In this document: positions 33,797 through 42,773 of the stretch, one piece after another
How positions within the stretch are numbered: position 1 is the stretch's first letter
Layout of the letters: every line of letters starts with the position of its first letter
From: a bacterium
GTDB taxonomy: Bacteria > Planctomycetota > UBA1135 > UBA2386
Assembly (NCBI GenBank): GCA_024743115.1
Contig: JANSXC010000008.1
Coordinates: forward strand, 124,001-188,000
Length of the DNA: 64,000 nucleotides
Direction: 5' to 3'
Made by a program: the position numbers and the translations under genes
Notes under the pieces: model-generated
Database searches by the model: none
What the model saw: the letters and a program-made list of their open reading frames with translations, nothing else
What the model was told of the DNA's origin: nothing

Positions 33797-36676
33797 ATGT
33801 ACTCCAACAAGGTTCTCGATCACGGTACTCCGGCCAGCAAGTCGCCCAAGCAGGTGACCCTGCAGGTCGACGGCAAGCCGGTTACGGTCCCGGCCGGTAC
33901 CTCCGTCATGCGTGCCGCAGTCGATGCGGGCGTGAAGGTGCCCAAGCTCTGCGCCACGGACACGCTCGACGCGTTCGGCAGCTGCCGACTCTGCGTCGTC
34001 GAGATCGAGGGGCGACGCGGCTATCCGGCTTCCTGCACGACCCCGTGTGAGGACGGCATGAGCGTCACGACGCAGAGCGACAAGCTCGCCGACCTGCGGC
34101 GCGGCGTCATGGAGCTCTACATCAGCGACCACCCGCTCGACTGCCTGACCTGCACGGCGAACGGCAACTGCGAACTGCAGGACATGGCGGGTGCGGTCGG
34201 CCTGCGTGAGGTGCGCTACGGCTACGAGGGCGACAATCATCTCGACGCCGAGAAGGATCGCAGCAACCCGTACTTCACCTTCGATCCCAGCAAGTGCATC
34301 GTCTGCTCGCGCTGCGTGCGCGCGTGTGACGAGGTGCAGGGTACGTTCGCGCTCACGGTCGAAGGCCGCGGTTTCGAGTCGCAGATCGCGGCGGGTCCGA
34401 CCAACTTCCTCGACAGCGAGTGCGTGTCGTGCGGGGCTTGTGTGCAGGCCTGCCCGACCGCGACTCTGATGGAGAACTCGCTCGAGGAGCAAGGTCAGCC
34501 CGATCACGCCGTGACAACGACGTGCGCCTATTGCGGTGTCGGCTGCTCGTTCCGCGCCGAGATGAAGGGCAACGAGGTCGTGCGCATGGTGCCGCACAAG
34601 GACGGCAAGGCCAACCACGGCCACAGCTGCGTCAAGGGCCGGTTTGCGTGGGGTTACGCGACGCACCCCGACCGCGTCACGTCGCCGATGATCCGCGAGA
34701 AGATCACGGATCCGTGGCGCGAGGTCAGCTGGGAGGAGGCGTTCGCCCACACGGCCAAGGAGGTCAAGCGCATCCAGGCCAAATACGGCCGCGGTTCCGC
34801 CGGTGGCATCACGAGCTCGCGCTGTACGAACGAGGAGACGTTCCTCGTGCAGAAGCTCGTGCGCGCCGCGTTCGGCAACAACAACGTCGACACCTGCGCG
34901 CGCGTCTGCCATTCGCCGACGGGCTACGGCCTCAAGCAGACGCTCGGAGAGTCCGCGGGTACGCAGGATTTCGACAGCGTCGAGCACACCGATTGCGTGA
35001 TCGTGATCGGCGCCAATCCGACCGACGGCCACCCGGTGTTCGCGTCGCGGATGAAGCAGCGGCTGCGGGCGCAGAAGCGCGGCGAGGACGGTGCCGGTCT
35101 GATCGTGATCGATCCGCGCCAGATCGACCTCGTGCGCACGCCGCACATCGAGGCCGACTACCACCTGCAGCTGCGGCCCGGCACCAACGTCGCGGTGATG
35201 AACTCGCTCGCGCACGTCGTCGTCACCGAGGGGCTGGCGTCGGACGACTACATCGCCGAGCGCTGTGATCCCGCCGAGTTCGAGAAGTGGAAGGCGTTCA
35301 TCAGCGAAGAACGCAATTCGCCCGAAGTGCTCGAGTCCGAGACCGGCGTGCCCGCGGACCAGATCCGGGGTGCCGCGCGTCTGTTCGCCAAAGCTCCCAA
35401 CGGCGCGATCTACTACGGCCTCGGCGTCACGGAGCACAGCCAGGGCAGCACCACGGTCATGACCATCGCGAACCTCGCGATGGTCACGGGCAACATCGGC
35501 CGCCCCGGGGTGGGCGTGAATCCGCTGCGTGGCCAGAACAACGTGCAGGGCAGTTGCGACATGGGCAGCTTCCCGCACGAGCTGCCGGGCTACCGGCACG
35601 TCAGCGATGGCTCGGTGCGCACGCTGTTCCAGGACAAGTGGGGGGTCGAGATCGACCCCGAGCCGGGTCTGCGCATTCCGAACATGTTCGATGCCGCGCT
35701 CGACGGCTCGTTCAAGGCGCTCTACGTCCAGGGCGAGGACATCGCGCAGAGCGATCCGGACACCCAGCACGTGCTCGCGGCACTGTCGTCGCTCGAGCTG
35801 TTGATCGTGCAGGACATCTTCATGAACGAGACGGCGAAATATGCGCACGTCATCCTGCCGGGCAGCTCGTTCCTCGAGAAGGACGGCACGTTCACGAACG
35901 CCGAGCGCCGGATCTCGCGCGTGCGCAAGGTCATGCCGCCGCTTGCGGGACTCGCTGACTGGGAGGTCACGGTCAAGCTCAGCGAGGCGCTCGGCTACCC
36001 GATGAACTACGAGCATCCGAGCGAGATCATGGCCGAGATCGCGGCGCTGACGCCGACGTTCACGGGCGTGACCTACGAGAAGATCGACGAACTCGGCAGC
36101 ATCCAGTGGCCGTGTAACGACAAGGCGCCCGAGGGCACGCCCTACATGCACAGCGAGGAGTTCGTGCGCGGCAAGGGCCGCTTCTTCGTGACCAACTACG
36201 TCGCGACGCCGGAGCGCACGACGCGCAAGTTCCCGCTCATCCTCACGACGGGGCGGATCCTGAGCCAGTACAACGTGGGTGCGCAGACGCGCCGCACGGA
36301 CAACCAGGTGTGGCACGACGAGGACGTGCTCGAACTTCATCCGCACGATGCCGAGCTGCGCGGCATCGAGGACGGCGACATGGTTGCGATGACCAGCCGG
36401 CAGGGCAATACGACGATGCGGGCGGTGATCACCGAGCGCATGCAACCGGGCGTGGTCTACACCACCTTCCATCACCCCGAGTCGGGCGCCAACGTCGTGA
36501 CGACCGACAACTCGGACTGGGCGACGAACTGCCCCGAGTACAAGGTCACGGCCGTGCAGGTGAGCAAGGTCGTGAAGGACAAGTCGGACTGGCAGCAGGG
36601 CTTCGATCGCATCGAGCAGGAGCAGGATTCGCTGCTACCGTCCCGCCGGGCTCAGCAACCCGGGACGACGAACTGA
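33797..36676 (+). CDS. fdsA: NAD-dependent formate dehydrogenase alpha subunit (molybdenum/tungsten, cluster-rich)
   Basis: 959 residues, the normal length for FdsA. Ordered modules: an N-terminal [2Fe-2S] domain (CATDTLDAFGSCRLC); the His-Cys cluster region DHPLDCLTCTANGNCELQ; two 4Fe-4S motifs, CIVCSRCVRACDE and CVSCGACVQACPT; then the molybdopterin enzyme core with its own cluster CAYCGVGC and CVKGRFAWGY. The active-site ligand is Cys in ARVCHSPTGYG, not selenocysteine. The product oxidises formate to CO2 (reversible in this family) and passes electrons to FdsG/FdsB and NAD+. The partner genes fdsG and fdsB are 20 kb upstream, and fdsD follows directly. ATG 33797 was chosen by alignment of the ferredoxin domain; its Shine-Dalgarno is weak. 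Confidence 0.95.
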   Translation: MYSNKVLDHGTPASKSPKQVTLQVDGKPVTVPAGTSVMRAAVDAGVKVPKLCATDTLDAFGSCRLCVVEIEGRRGYPASCTTPCEDGMSVTTQSDKLADLRRGVMELYISDHPLDCLTCTANGNCELQDMAGAVGLREVRYGYEGDNHLDAEKDRSNPYFTFDPSKCIVCSRCVRACDEVQGTFALTVEGRGFESQIAAGPTNFLDSECVSCGACVQACPTATLMENSLEEQGQPDHAVTTTCAYCGVGCSFRAEMKGNEVVRMVPHKDGKANHGHSCVKGRFAWGYATHPDRVTSPMIREKITDPWREVSWEEAFAHTAKEVKRIQAKYGRGSAGGITSSRCTNEETFLVQKLVRAAFGNNNVDTCARVCHSPTGYGLKQTLGESAGTQDFDSVEHTDCVIVIGANPTDGHPVFASRMKQRLRAQKRGEDGAGLIVIDPRQIDLVRTPHIEADYHLQLRPGTNVAVMNSLAHVVVTEGLASDDYIAERCDPAEFEKWKAFISEERNSPEVLESETGVPADQIRGAARLFAKAPNGAIYYGLGVTEHSQGSTTVMTIANLAMVTGNIGRPGVGVNPLRGQNNVQGSCDMGSFPHELPGYRHVSDGSVRTLFQDKWGVEIDPEPGLRIPNMFDAALDGSFKALYVQGEDIAQSDPDTQHVLAALSSLELLIVQDIFMNETAKYAHVILPGSSFLEKDGTFTNAERRISRVRKVMPPLAGLADWEVTVKLSEALGYPMNYEHPSEIMAEIAALTPTFTGVTYEKIDELGSIQWPCNDKAPEGTPYMHSEEFVRGKGRFFVTNYVATPERTTRKFPLILTTGRILSQYNVGAQTRRTDNQVWHDEDVLELHPHDAELRGIEDGDMVAMTSRQGNTTMRAVITERMQPGVVYTTFHHPESGANVVTTDNSDWATNCPEYKVTAVQVSKVVKDKSDWQQGFDRIEQEQDSLLPSRRAQQPGTTN

Positions 36677-36906
36677 TGGACGCGAACAAGCTCGTCAACA
36701 TGGCGAACCAGATCGCCGCGTTCTTCTCGGCGGAGCCGGATCGCAAGGACGCGGTTGCCGGCGTCGCAGGCCACCTGCGGAAGTTTTGGGATCCGCGCAT
36801 GCGGCGCGAGATCCTCGCCCACTTCGATGCGGGTGGTGATGGCATGGAGTCGTTGGTGCGCGACGCGCTCGAGCACTATCGCGACGACCTCGCCCCGGCG
36901 GGCTGA
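36676..36906 (+). CDS. fdsD: Formate dehydrogenase delta subunit
   Basis: 76 residues. The conserved FdsD pattern is clear: NKLVNMANQIAAFFSAEPDR near the start, then AVAGVAGHLRKFWDPRMRREIL. These small proteins are needed for a functional FdsABG complex. The ATG (36676-36678) uses the last base of the fdsA stop codon, so the pair is tightly coupled. Confidence 0.92.
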   Translation: MDANKLVNMANQIAAFFSAEPDRKDAVAGVAGHLRKFWDPRMRREILAHFDAGGDGMESLVRDALEHYRDDLAPAG

Positions 36907-37227
36907 GACGCGGGCTCAGACGCGCGTGGGCGCGCTGGCCTGTGCCACGATTGTATCCCCGGCGGTGTGGCGCGGTGCCGGCCGCGTTGCCGGCCGTCAC
37001 GATCGGCGCGCCGTGACCGCTCGAGGCGCCGTGGCCGGCGTTCGCAACATGGGCGCGCGGCATGGGTTTGCAGCGTGACCGGGTCGATTGCCTGAGGCTC
37101 CGCGAACGCCGCGAAGCCGCGGCGAGGGCGGGGCGGTGGAGCGTGTCTACGCACTGTGCTCCACATGACGGGACGTCGTCCGGGAGCTAGCTTCGGTGAG
37201 GTGGAAGACTGGAGTTCAGGAGGTGTC
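36907..37227 (+). other. Intergenic region after fdsD
   Basis: About 320 bases without a convincing gene. A GC inverted repeat (GCCGGC, cgcgtt, GCCGGC) lies near 36978-36995, without a T-run. The last 12 bases carry AGGAGG (37218-37223) ahead of the GTG start at 37228. Nothing else is evident. Confidence 0.35.
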
Positions 37228-39972
37228 GTGGCATGGAGTGTCGCGGCATTCGTGAGTCGGATCGCCGATGTCTGCCGGCAGGCTGGCGCCATCGGCCGGA
37301 GCGTTGCGCTGTTGGCGCTGCTGCCGGCGGCCGTTGCGCTGCTGCTCGACGCAGGCCCGCGAGCCCAGATCCACGTGGCGCCGACGGGGGACGACCAGCA
37401 GGGCGTCGGCACCATGGCGAGCCCGTTCCTGACGATCAACCACGCTGCGGCGGTCGCGGCACCCGGTGCCACGATCGTGCTCGCCGCGGGGATCTATGGC
37501 GACGAGCAGGGGATCGTGTTGCTCGGCAGCAAGGATCTCGTGCTGCAGGGCGCGGGCGTCGGTGTTTCGGTCTTGCGGCCTCATCTGACGCTCAGTGTCG
37601 GGCTGGTCCCGGGCGATGCGACGGCCACCGCATTGCAGATTCATCGAGTCGGGATCGTCTTGTCCGGCGATCGTACCGTGCACCTTCGCGATCTGACGAT
37701 CGATGCACAGTCGATCACTCCACCCTCCGGTTTCTTGGCCGGGATGTATCTGCGTGGTGGTGTCGACGTGGTGTGCGAACACGTAGCGATTCACGACTGC
37801 CGTGCCGCCGCGGTCGGTGCCGGGCTGGCGCAAGCGATCGTCGTACGCGGGGACGTGCCGACCGACCCGACCACGCTGGTGGCTCGTGATCTCACGCTCA
37901 CCGCGTTCGGCGCCGCCGGCGTGCGGGCGCTGTTGCGAGCCGAGGTCGAGCTCACCGAATGCCGACTCGCCGGGCTCGGTGCCGCCGCGGGGGCCGTTGA
38001 TCAGCGGGGGATCTTCGTCGAGGCCGACGCCATCGGTAGCGTCCGACTCTCCCGTATCGCGGACTGCGGCGGTGGCGACGGTGCCGCGATTCGCTGCTCG
38101 AATCACGGCACTGGCGGCGTCATCGAGGGCAACCGGATCGCGCACTCGGCGATCGGGATCGATCTGCAGCACGTGCCGCCGTCGATCGTTCCGGGCAGCG
38201 TGCGAGCCAATCGGGTGGCCGGCGTCGATACGACCGTGCGGGTCCAGGGCGTGCTCGGGTTGACGATCGCGGGCAATTCGCTGGCCCCGGTCAGCCGTTT
38301 CGACGCCGTGCCGTGGTTCGACGATACCGACGCCGGCAATGCCTGGTCGGGCAATCGCTATGCGGTTGCTCCCGGGACGGCAGCGGTCGTGATTCCCGGG
38401 GGGAGCAACGTCGATGCCTCGCCGCTTGCGGGAATCTCCGAACTGGGCGATGTGCAGCGCGTCCCGACGGGTGGCGCGCCCGTCGCGATCACGGCAGCGG
38501 ACTTCAACGGCGACTCGATCGACGACTTCGCTACCCTCGATCTGTCGGTGGGCGGGTGCGGCCTGTCGGTCGGACTCGGCGCCGGCGGTGGGTACGCGGT
38601 TTCGACCGTCGCGTTCGGCAGTAGCGCGGTTCGGCCGGTTGCCCTGGTCGTCGGTGATTTCGACGCGATGCCCGGGCGCGACCTGGTTGCCCTGACGGCA
38701 CCCGTGCCGCCGGCGAACTCGGGTGCAGCCTTCTGGGTCTTTTCGAACGATGGCCTCGGCGGCATGACGCTGCTGCACACGGAGACGTTGCCGGGCTACA
38801 TCAATCCCGCAGCTCTCGCGACCGCGAGTTTCAACGCCAACCCGTTCGATGATCTGGTCGTGCTCGATCGCGGGGCGCTGCCGCTCGTCGCGGGGCGCGG
38901 TGACACGTTCTTGAACGACGGGACGGGCACGACCTGGTTCGCCACGCCGTTGCCGATCGCGTTCACGGCCGCCGGCGTCGCTGCCGCCGCCGGTGATGTG
39001 AACGGCGACAACAAGGTCGATCTCGCGATCGCCGAAGGGAGCGCCAGCGACGGGCGGATCCACCTGTTGCTCGGCAACGGCATCGGCTTTTTTGCCGCCG
39101 CCGCGAGCAGCCCGCTCACGGGGCCTGTGAATCCGACCGGTGTGACGCTTGCCGACGCCGACCTGGACGGTGATCGCGATCTGCTCGCGACCGGCGTGGG
39201 GGCGGCGCTGCCGTTCCAACGCGGTGCGCTCTGGCATTACGACAACGTTGCCGGGGTCCTGGCCGCACCGGCTGCCCGTGCGATCGAGTTCGGTCCAGGC
39301 CGGGTCATCACGGCGGATCTCGACGCCGACGCGTTCGGCGGCGGGCCGCGCTCCGAAGTGCTCGTGGCGAGTCCGACCGCGAGCGCGATCGCGCTCCTGG
39401 GGGCCTACGAGCCGACGACCGGTTTCGTGGGGGGCGGGCTCTGCACGCTCGTCGAGCAGCCGGTCGACATCGCCGTGGTTGATTTCGACCTCGACGACTT
39501 CGGCGACGTCATCGTCGCGGAACCGATGCGGGGCGGGGTCGCGGTGCTGCGGGGTTCACCGACGGCGCAGGTCATGACGTTCGGGCGGGGCTGTCCGGGT
39601 CAGTCCGGGCGGGAGCCACGGCTGACGACGATCGGCGCGCCCGGGCTGCCGCGGCAGCCGAACGGTTCCCTGCAGATCGGGTTGGCCGACGGGGCGCCGC
39701 TGAGTTTCGCGGTCTACGCCGCGGCGATCACGCCCGCGCCCGTGTTGCAGCCCTGCAGCTACCTGCTCGACGTGGGCACCACCTTCGCGACGTGGATCGC
39801 CCTGACCGACGCGGCCGGACACACGGAGATCAACCTGCCGCTGCCGGCGTCGCCCGACGTTCGGGGGCTGCCGATCTGCCTGCAGGCCGGCGTGTTCGAC
39901 GCCGCTGCCACTACCTCGGCGTTCGTCGGGTTCAGTCTGACCGCGGGCCTGCGCCTGCGGATCGGCGACTGA
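37228..39972 (+). CDS. Secreted beta-helix / FG-GAP repeat protein (paralog 1)
   Basis: 914 residues from GTG 37228, chosen because AGGAGG lies just upstream and a signal peptide (SVALLALLPAAVALLLDAGPRAQ) follows. Residues about 50-360 form a right-handed parallel beta-helix of the DUF1565/pectate-lyase type. The opening motif is DQQGVGTMASPFLTINHAA, and repeats such as GNRIAHSAIGIDLQHV follow. Residues about 420-790 contain FG-GAP/VCBS-type repeats with calcium-binding loops (ADFNGDSIDDFA, GDVNGDNKVDLA, ADADLDGDRDLL). The last ~125 residues are a separate module shared with the next gene. The layout suggests a secreted or surface protein binding polysaccharide; no catalytic residues can be assigned. 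An ATG at 37156 is a less likely start. Confidence 0.85.
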   Translation: MAWSVAAFVSRIADVCRQAGAIGRSVALLALLPAAVALLLDAGPRAQIHVAPTGDDQQGVGTMASPFLTINHAAAVAAPGATIVLAAGIYGDEQGIVLLGSKDLVLQGAGVGVSVLRPHLTLSVGLVPGDATATALQIHRVGIVLSGDRTVHLRDLTIDAQSITPPSGFLAGMYLRGGVDVVCEHVAIHDCRAAAVGAGLAQAIVVRGDVPTDPTTLVARDLTLTAFGAAGVRALLRAEVELTECRLAGLGAAAGAVDQRGIFVEADAIGSVRLSRIADCGGGDGAAIRCSNHGTGGVIEGNRIAHSAIGIDLQHVPPSIVPGSVRANRVAGVDTTVRVQGVLGLTIAGNSLAPVSRFDAVPWFDDTDAGNAWSGNRYAVAPGTAAVVIPGGSNVDASPLAGISELGDVQRVPTGGAPVAITAADFNGDSIDDFATLDLSVGGCGLSVGLGAGGGYAVSTVAFGSSAVRPVALVVGDFDAMPGRDLVALTAPVPPANSGAAFWVFSNDGLGGMTLLHTETLPGYINPAALATASFNANPFDDLVVLDRGALPLVAGRGDTFLNDGTGTTWFATPLPIAFTAAGVAAAAGDVNGDNKVDLAIAEGSASDGRIHLLLGNGIGFFAAAASSPLTGPVNPTGVTLADADLDGDRDLLATGVGAALPFQRGALWHYDNVAGVLAAPAARAIEFGPGRVITADLDADAFGGGPRSEVLVASPTASAIALLGAYEPTTGFVGGGLCTLVEQPVDIAVVDFDLDDFGDVIVAEPMRGGVAVLRGSPTAQVMTFGRGCPGQSGREPRLTTIGAPGLPRQPNGSLQIGLADGAPLSFAVYAAAITPAPVLQPCSYLLDVGTTFATWIALTDAAGHTEINLPLPASPDVRGLPICLQAGVFDAAATTSAFVGFSLTAGLRLRIGD

Positions 39973-40019
39973 GCTCGCGATCGTCAGTCGTTCGAACCCT
40001 TCAGGAGAAAGGAAGAATC

Positions 40020-42692
40020 GTGCTCAAGACAATCACCGCTTTCGCTGGTCTGCTGACCGCTGGGTTGCTCCCGGCCCAGAATCATTGGTGGGTCGACCCC
40101 GCCGGCAGCGATGCCAATCCCGGCACGCAGGCCTCGCCGTTCCAGACCATCAATTTCGCCGCTTCGACCGCGAGTGCAGGCGACGTGATCCACCTCGTGG
40201 CCGCCACCTACGGCGACGAGCAGAATCACGTGCAGCTCGGGGCGATCGATCTCACGATCGTCGGGGCCGGGGTCGGGCAGACGATCATCAAGGCCCACTC
40301 GTCGACGGACATCATGTTGCCGGCCGGCTTCGTGGCGACCCCGACGATGGATCCCCACCGTTGCTGCATCGCGCTGTCGGGGGCGGGGGAAACCGTCCTG
40401 CGCGATCTCACGCTCGATCAGGGCTTCAGCATGCCGAGCAGCGGTCGCGGCTACTGCCTCTGGGTCGGCGGCGGCGCCGATGCCGACCTCGACAACGTCG
40501 AGTGCATCAACGCCCGAGCCGATCCGATCAACGGCATCCAGGGGCCGCTCGGTGTGAACATCCGTGGCGATGGCGTCGCGGATCAGGTACGGGTCGCGAT
40601 GCGTCGGTGCTCGGTCAGCGAATACGGCAAGGGCGGCGTGGTCGCCAACTTCGACGCTCACCTGATGATGGACGATTGCTCCGTGACCGGGTTCAACCAC
40701 GCGTTCCTCGGCCTCGCCGCGCAGAACTGCGTGCAGGTCAGTCGCGGCGCGTCGTGCGAGATTCGACGCTGCACGTTCACCGACAGCTGGTACGACCCGA
40801 GCGGGACGGTTGCGACCGGAGTGCTGCTCTTCGATTCCGCGACGCCGACGATCGTCGAGAACTGCGACTTCGGCAACTGCCAGGTCGGGATCTACGTGTT
40901 CGGGACGCCGGCGACGATCACCGGCAAGATCTCGCGAAACCGGGTCCATACCGCACAGTTCGCGATCTACGTCGCGAACATCTCGGGGTTCGACATCACC
41001 GAGAACGCGTTCGGCATCAATCTCTCCGGCAACGACAACGATGCTGGCGATGACGTGGGTGGCAACACGTGGGACGGCAACTACTACTCGAGCCAGTCCG
41101 CGGCCGGGTCGTACGCCATTCCCGGCGCCGGTGCGGTGACCGATGCCAACGCGCAACCGTTCATGCCCGGCTTCAGTGGAGACAGCGTCACCAATCTGCC
41201 GGTCGGTTGTTCGCCCGTCGATCTCGTGGTCGGCGAATGGAGCGGTGACACGCAGCCCGATTTCGCGGCGCTGTGTCAGAACGGTAGCCCGTCGGTCGCG
41301 GTCGGTCTCAACTCGAGCGGCACCTTCGGCGTGACGAACGTGCCGTTCGGGAACGCGAGCGGCAACCCGGTGGCGATCTGTAGCGGCGAGTTCAACGGTG
41401 CCGCCGGTGTCGACCTCGCGGTGCTGACGGCCAACGTCCCGCCCGCGACCACGGAGAACAAGGTCTACGTCTTCGCCAACGACGGCAGCGGCAACTTCTC
41501 GTTGTTGCACACCCATACGATCGTCGGTGGCACGACGCCGAGCGGCATCGCTGCCGGCGATGTCGATGGTGACTCGGTCGACGATCTCGCCGTCAGCGAT
41601 TCCGGTTCGGCCGGTTTCATCGCGGGCAGCGCGACCGTGCTCGCCAACGACGGCACGGGCACGGGCTGGACTGCGAGCAGTCTGGCCGGAGGCTTCACGG
41701 TCGCTTGCCGTGATGTTGCGATCGGTGACTTCGTCGGCGGTGCGGGGCTCGATGTTGCGGTTACCGAAGGTGATGCGGCGACTGGCAACCTCCACTTGTT
41801 CGAGGGCGACGGGCTCGGCGGCTTCGTCGTGAACGGCGCGAGCCCGGTCGCGGTGGCGGCCAACGCGCAGCAGGTGCTCGCTGCCGACGTCGAGGGCGAT
41901 GGCGACACCGACCTGCTCGTCACGGCCTTCCGCGATGCGTTCGGGCTCGGCGACGGTGGGCTCAATGTCCTCGTCAACGACGGTGCGGGGGCGTTCCAGA
42001 ACGAGCTCTACTTCACCGATCGTGGGCCCACCCGGATCGCCGCTGGCGACCTCGGTGCGGATGCCGACCCCGACACCCAGCGGCGGGATGTGGCGTTGAT
42101 CAGCCCGATCGCCGGTTCGGTTTCGGTTCTCGGCGGCTGGAGTGATGTCGGCGCCGGGACCGGTGGCATCGCCGCGTTCGGCGTGTTGCCGACCGGTGTC
42201 GGGCTGGCGGACGTCAGCGGTGACGGGTTCGAGGACCTGCTCTACGCCGACGCCGCCGCCGGAACGGTGGTGACCAGGCTCGGAGCGCCCGAAGCGCGCG
42301 CGGATACCTACGGAGCTGGCACGGCTGGTTTCGAGGGGCGCGTGCCGGACCTCTATCCGGTGGGTAACCCGGCTTTGCCGACGCAGCCGAGCCCGACGTT
42401 CGGCCTCGGGCTGCGCAACGCGCGGCCGCTGTCGATCGCGGTGATCGCAGCGGGCCTGAGTTCGCTGCCGATCGCGCCGGGCGCCCTGCTGATCGATTCG
42501 ATCGGTGCGACCTGGGTCGTGCTGACCGACGTCCAGGGCACCGCGGCCGTGCCGTTGCCCTTCCCGGCGACGCCCGTGGTCCTCGGGCTGCCGGTCTATT
42601 GCCAGGCCGGCGTCTTCGACGCGGATGGCAGTGATGCCTTCTTCCCAGGCATCGCGTTGACCAACGGGCTCAAGCTCCGCATCGGCCTCTAG
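40020..42692 (+). CDS. Secreted beta-helix / FG-GAP repeat protein (paralog 2)
   Basis: 890 residues from GTG 40020, supported by AGGAGA and AAGGAAGA 6-17 bases upstream and by the short signal peptide LKTITAFAGLLTAGLLPAQ. It has the same layout as its upstream paralog: DUF1565-like beta-helix opening WWVDPAGSDANPGTQASPFQ, parallel-helix repeats (for example NPSGTVATGVLL-like rungs), FG-GAP loops (AGDVDGDSVDDLA, VEGDGDTDLLV) and the same ~125-residue C-terminal module ending in GLKLRIGL. The gap from the first gene is 47 bases, so they probably form an operon from a tandem duplication that has diverged strongly. Likely extracellular; substrate unknown. Confidence 0.85.
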   Translation: MLKTITAFAGLLTAGLLPAQNHWWVDPAGSDANPGTQASPFQTINFAASTASAGDVIHLVAATYGDEQNHVQLGAIDLTIVGAGVGQTIIKAHSSTDIMLPAGFVATPTMDPHRCCIALSGAGETVLRDLTLDQGFSMPSSGRGYCLWVGGGADADLDNVECINARADPINGIQGPLGVNIRGDGVADQVRVAMRRCSVSEYGKGGVVANFDAHLMMDDCSVTGFNHAFLGLAAQNCVQVSRGASCEIRRCTFTDSWYDPSGTVATGVLLFDSATPTIVENCDFGNCQVGIYVFGTPATITGKISRNRVHTAQFAIYVANISGFDITENAFGINLSGNDNDAGDDVGGNTWDGNYYSSQSAAGSYAIPGAGAVTDANAQPFMPGFSGDSVTNLPVGCSPVDLVVGEWSGDTQPDFAALCQNGSPSVAVGLNSSGTFGVTNVPFGNASGNPVAICSGEFNGAAGVDLAVLTANVPPATTENKVYVFANDGSGNFSLLHTHTIVGGTTPSGIAAGDVDGDSVDDLAVSDSGSAGFIAGSATVLANDGTGTGWTASSLAGGFTVACRDVAIGDFVGGAGLDVAVTEGDAATGNLHLFEGDGLGGFVVNGASPVAVAANAQQVLAADVEGDGDTDLLVTAFRDAFGLGDGGLNVLVNDGAGAFQNELYFTDRGPTRIAAGDLGADADPDTQRRDVALISPIAGSVSVLGGWSDVGAGTGGIAAFGVLPTGVGLADVSGDGFEDLLYADAAAGTVVTRLGAPEARADTYGAGTAGFEGRVPDLYPVGNPALPTQPSPTFGLGLRNARPLSIAVIAAGLSSLPIAPGALLIDSIGATWVVLTDVQGTAAVPLPFPATPVVLGLPVYCQAGVFDADGSDAFFPGIALTNGLKLRIGL

Positions 42693-42697
42693 GCCGA

Positions 42698-42712
42698 CAG
42701 GTGCCGCACCTG
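42698..42712 (+). terminator. Short hairpin after the beta-helix gene pair
   Basis: CAGGTG (42698-42703), a 3-base loop and CACCTG (42707-42712) are followed by GGTTTCC. It lies 6 bases after the stop of the second paralog. Small stem, so a weak call. Confidence 0.35.
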
Positions 42713-42773
42713 GGTTTCCGACGGTCGGTGTCCGTGCTTCGCGGGCGCCGATCGCGGGCTCCGCATCGGCGGC

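Noticed and set aside
33665-36475. Very long open frame on the minus strand opposite fdsA
   Set aside because: It is a GC-rich shadow frame of a clearly conserved gene; its translation is low complexity, rich in Arg, Ala, Val and His, with no motif.
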